A stretch of DNA of 53,703 nucleotides from Eubacteriales bacterium (lineage in GTDB: Bacteria; Bacillota; Clostridia; Christensenellales; CAG-138), in contig JAJFTZ010000036.1 in assembly GCA_021372675.1 (NCBI GenBank), positions 1-53,703 on the forward strand, in the 5' to 3' direction. Below are positions 52,330 through 53,703 of the stretch, piece after piece. The position numbers were made by a program, and so were the translations under genes. How positions within the stretch are numbered: position 1 is the first letter of the stretch; every line of letters begins with the position of its first letter. The notes under the pieces are model-generated. The model did no database searches. It was given only the letters and a program-made list of their open reading frames with translations, and was not told the origin of the DNA.

Positions 52330-52980
52330 ATGGCTAAGAAGCAGCAAAGGTTTTCCAGTATGCCGCGCGCGGCTGCGCGCCCGTCGCGGGCGATGCAGAC
52401 CAACCAAGGCCGCAATATGCTGTTCGACGCGAAGAAGTATTTTAAATGGGTGTTTTTTGCGTTAGCTGTGACCGTAGTTGCGCTTTTTTGGATATCGGGG
52501 ATCGTCCGTAATTTTAAAGATAAGGCTGATCCGCATACCCGAAGCTACAACGAGTTCAGTTCGGTTTTCAATGAGAGCATGGCAACGCAGGGTATCGCGG
52601 TGGGTGAAGACACCGAATGGGACACATCTACCACTTGGTATGAAACCACGCATTGCGTGTTAACGCTGCCGGATGGCGGAGAGATACCGTGCCATATCGA
52701 GCTTTGGGGATATTCCTTGCGGCAGACGCCCATTATGTCGGTAGAAATGCGGTTCACTTCGGAACAGAAAGAATATTTGATACCTATCGTACAGGGCATC
52801 TTCGATGTGTTTGAGCCGAAGTTGGACGGGCAGGTCTTAACGGAGATCACTGAGTTTTGTAAGTCTTGCTTCGGACAGGAAGCCTATGAAAAAAAGTGGA
52901 AAGATCTGCCGCACGGCTATTTTTATCTGACTTCGGATGCCCCCGACGCCGTGACGGCGAAATGGTTCTTCTTAGACTAG
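52330..52980 (+). CDS. Single-TM protein of unknown function
   Basis: A 216-residue protein: basic, Gln/Arg/Ala-rich cytoplasmic start (1-36), one membrane helix (about 40-60), and an extracytoplasmic domain of ~155 residues containing four cysteines (109, 120, 176, 179 approximately). No family recognised. GGGGGA precedes the ATG. GC content is lower than in the MATE gene before it. It may be carried on the MATE transcript. Confidence 0.75.
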   Translation: MAKKQQRFSSMPRAAARPSRAMQTNQGRNMLFDAKKYFKWVFFALAVTVVALFWISGIVRNFKDKADPHTRSYNEFSSVFNESMATQGIAVGEDTEWDTSTTWYETTHCVLTLPDGGEIPCHIELWGYSLRQTPIMSVEMRFTSEQKEYLIPIVQGIFDVFEPKLDGQVLTEITEFCKSCFGQEAYEKKWKDLPHGYFYLTSDAPDAVTAKWFFLD

Positions 52981-53004
52981 AGCAGAATATTGCTTCGAAA
53001 ATTA

Positions 53005-53035
53005 TTGTGGAGCGCCTGATTGGGGCGCTCCACAA
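53005..53035 (-). terminator. Terminator of the last minus-strand gene
   Basis: A 12-base stem TTGTGGAGCGCC / GGCGCTCCACAA; on the minus strand it is followed by TAATTTT. It lies 74 bases past the stop at 53109 and also faces the convergent gene. Confidence 0.65.
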
Positions 53036-53108
53036 CCTGTCAAAAGAGCTGAATCCCCTCTGTTTTTGATATTGAGCAAATGGGTAGAGTAGTTGACTGC
53101 TTTTGGAG

Positions 53109-53703
53109 TCACTTGCGCTTAATTATAATAGAGTTGTAGCCAGTATCAGCTTTAAAAGCCTTTGCATCATAACTTGCCTCTACGCCCACAATGATATCTC
53201 CCATGGAGACATGAGCTTCGTGATCCCACGGATCGATGGATTGCAGGAAATCCTCTACAACCGGCATAGACGTAAGCAAATTCTCTCCCCAGAGATAGGT
53301 GGTTGCCATATCCACCAGCATAGGAGGTGAAGCCATCATCGCAACGTATAGCCGAAGCTGGTCAGCGGCTACATTCCCTATATCTGCCAAAGAAATTCGT
53401 ATGACAGAATCGTTTGGCAACTCTTTGCCCAATGATAATGAGCCAACCAAATCCCCGTGATTGTACACCTTGACCCGATACTCTCCTTCAGAATAATAGT
53501 AATCACTAAAGGATATCTGCGGGTAATTTGCCTGTAAGGAATCCGCTTCGAAATCATAAATCCGTGGGCGGAAATACGACGATTGAGCCAATTCCGGCGA
53601 TATTTTATGCTCCGCCACGCTTGCTCCGCCGGTCTCTTTGATAAGCCTCTCCGCTGTCGATCTTATGTTATATCCATGGAAGAATTTCTCGGGGCCTTTT
53701 TCC
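53109..53703 (-). CDS. Protein of unknown function, 5' end cut by the window
   Basis: The frame is open to the window edge, giving at least 197 residues; the visible upstream part (GYNIRSTAERLIKETGG) reads as natural protein, so an internal GTG (53618) is not the start. The sequence is Tyr- and Asp-rich (SDYYYSEGEYRVKVYNHGD) with a long acidic C-terminal part ending IIIKRK. No family recognised. GC content is clearly below the window average (about 45-50 %), suggesting an acquired region continuing beyond the window. Confidence 0.7.
   Translation of the reverse strand, partial: EKGPEKFFHGYNIRSTAERLIKETGGASVAEHKISPELAQSSYFRPRIYDFEADSLQANYPQISFSDYYYSEGEYRVKVYNHGDLVGSLSLGKELPNDSVIRISLADIGNVAADQLRLYVAMMASPPMLVDMATTYLWGENLLTSMPVVEDFLQSIDPWDHEAHVSMGDIIVGVEASYDAKAFKADTGYNSIIIKRK

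Noticed and set aside
1..53703. CRISPR arrays, tRNA or rRNA genes, full insertion sequences
   Set aside because: No regularly spaced repeats, cloverleaf-like segments, rRNA-like blocks or transposase genes were found on reading through; a tRNAscan/Infernal run would be the decisive test.

Overview
The window is a GC-rich (roughly 60 % by eye) chromosomal segment of an anaerobic, Gram-positive-type bacterium, most likely a member of the Clostridia. The signs are strong AGGAGG ribosome binding sites, frequent TTG/GTG starts, a [FeFe] hydrogenase and clostridial-type ferredoxin, a darA-holB-ricT cluster as in Bacillus/Clostridia, the KOW-domain gene between map and infA, CIRCE, and ECF vitamin transport beside truA. 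The genus cannot be fixed from the sequence alone. No rRNA, tRNA, CRISPR array or complete insertion sequence was seen.

Layout. 1-5.5 kb: minus-strand housekeeping run (membrane protein, YaaO-type decarboxylase, HAD phosphatase, c-di-AMP receptor DarA, DNA polymerase III delta', RicT, ferredoxin). 5.5-9.9 kb: DegV and a GNAT enzyme facing a minus-strand group (MmcQ/YjbR, WYL regulator, flavin reductase, AlkZ-related protein) with a likely operator. 9.9-11.9 kb: hydA behind a promoter whose -10 lies in a Rex-like site. 11.9-14.8 kb: a lipoprotein gene broken by two frameshifts, then motAB. 14.9-18.0 kb: Crp/Fnr regulator followed by a NitT/TauT-type ABC transporter, with two large hairpins inside the operon. 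18.06-21.05 kb: a lower-GC island described below. 21.1-37.4 kb: RNHCP zinc-ribbon gene, then the complete S10-spc-alpha ribosomal super-cluster (rpsJ to rplQ, including secY, adk, map, infA and rpoA). 37.4-40.65 kb: three minus-strand genes and an 820-bp non-coding stretch holding two MITE-like elements. 40.65-48 kb: ecfA1-ecfA2-ecfT, truA, a 2-hydroxyacid dehydrogenase, an ECF S component, rmuC, deoD. 48.2-53.7 kb: an XRE membrane protein, CIRCE-controlled hsp20, an AONS/KBL-type enzyme diverging from a MATE exporter, and two proteins of unknown function, the last one cut by the window end.

The most interesting part is the 18.06-21.05 kb island. It pairs an XRE-TPR (RRNPP/Rgg/PlcR-like) regulator with a 47-residue secreted peptide gene that overlaps it tail to tail, and a radical SAM-SPASM enzyme transcribed divergently from the peptide. 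Peptide and enzyme share a 48-bp near-perfect palindrome. A second 42-bp dyad of identical spacing sits just past the enzyme gene. Three promoters next to these dyads have the same geometry (CATG box, 8 nt to the -35 hexamer, 16-nt spacer). Together this looks like a compact peptide-pheromone circuit controlling a radical-SAM-modified peptide (RaS-RiPP-like), acquired horizontally. The function is inferred; which peptide the enzyme modifies is not settled by the sequence.
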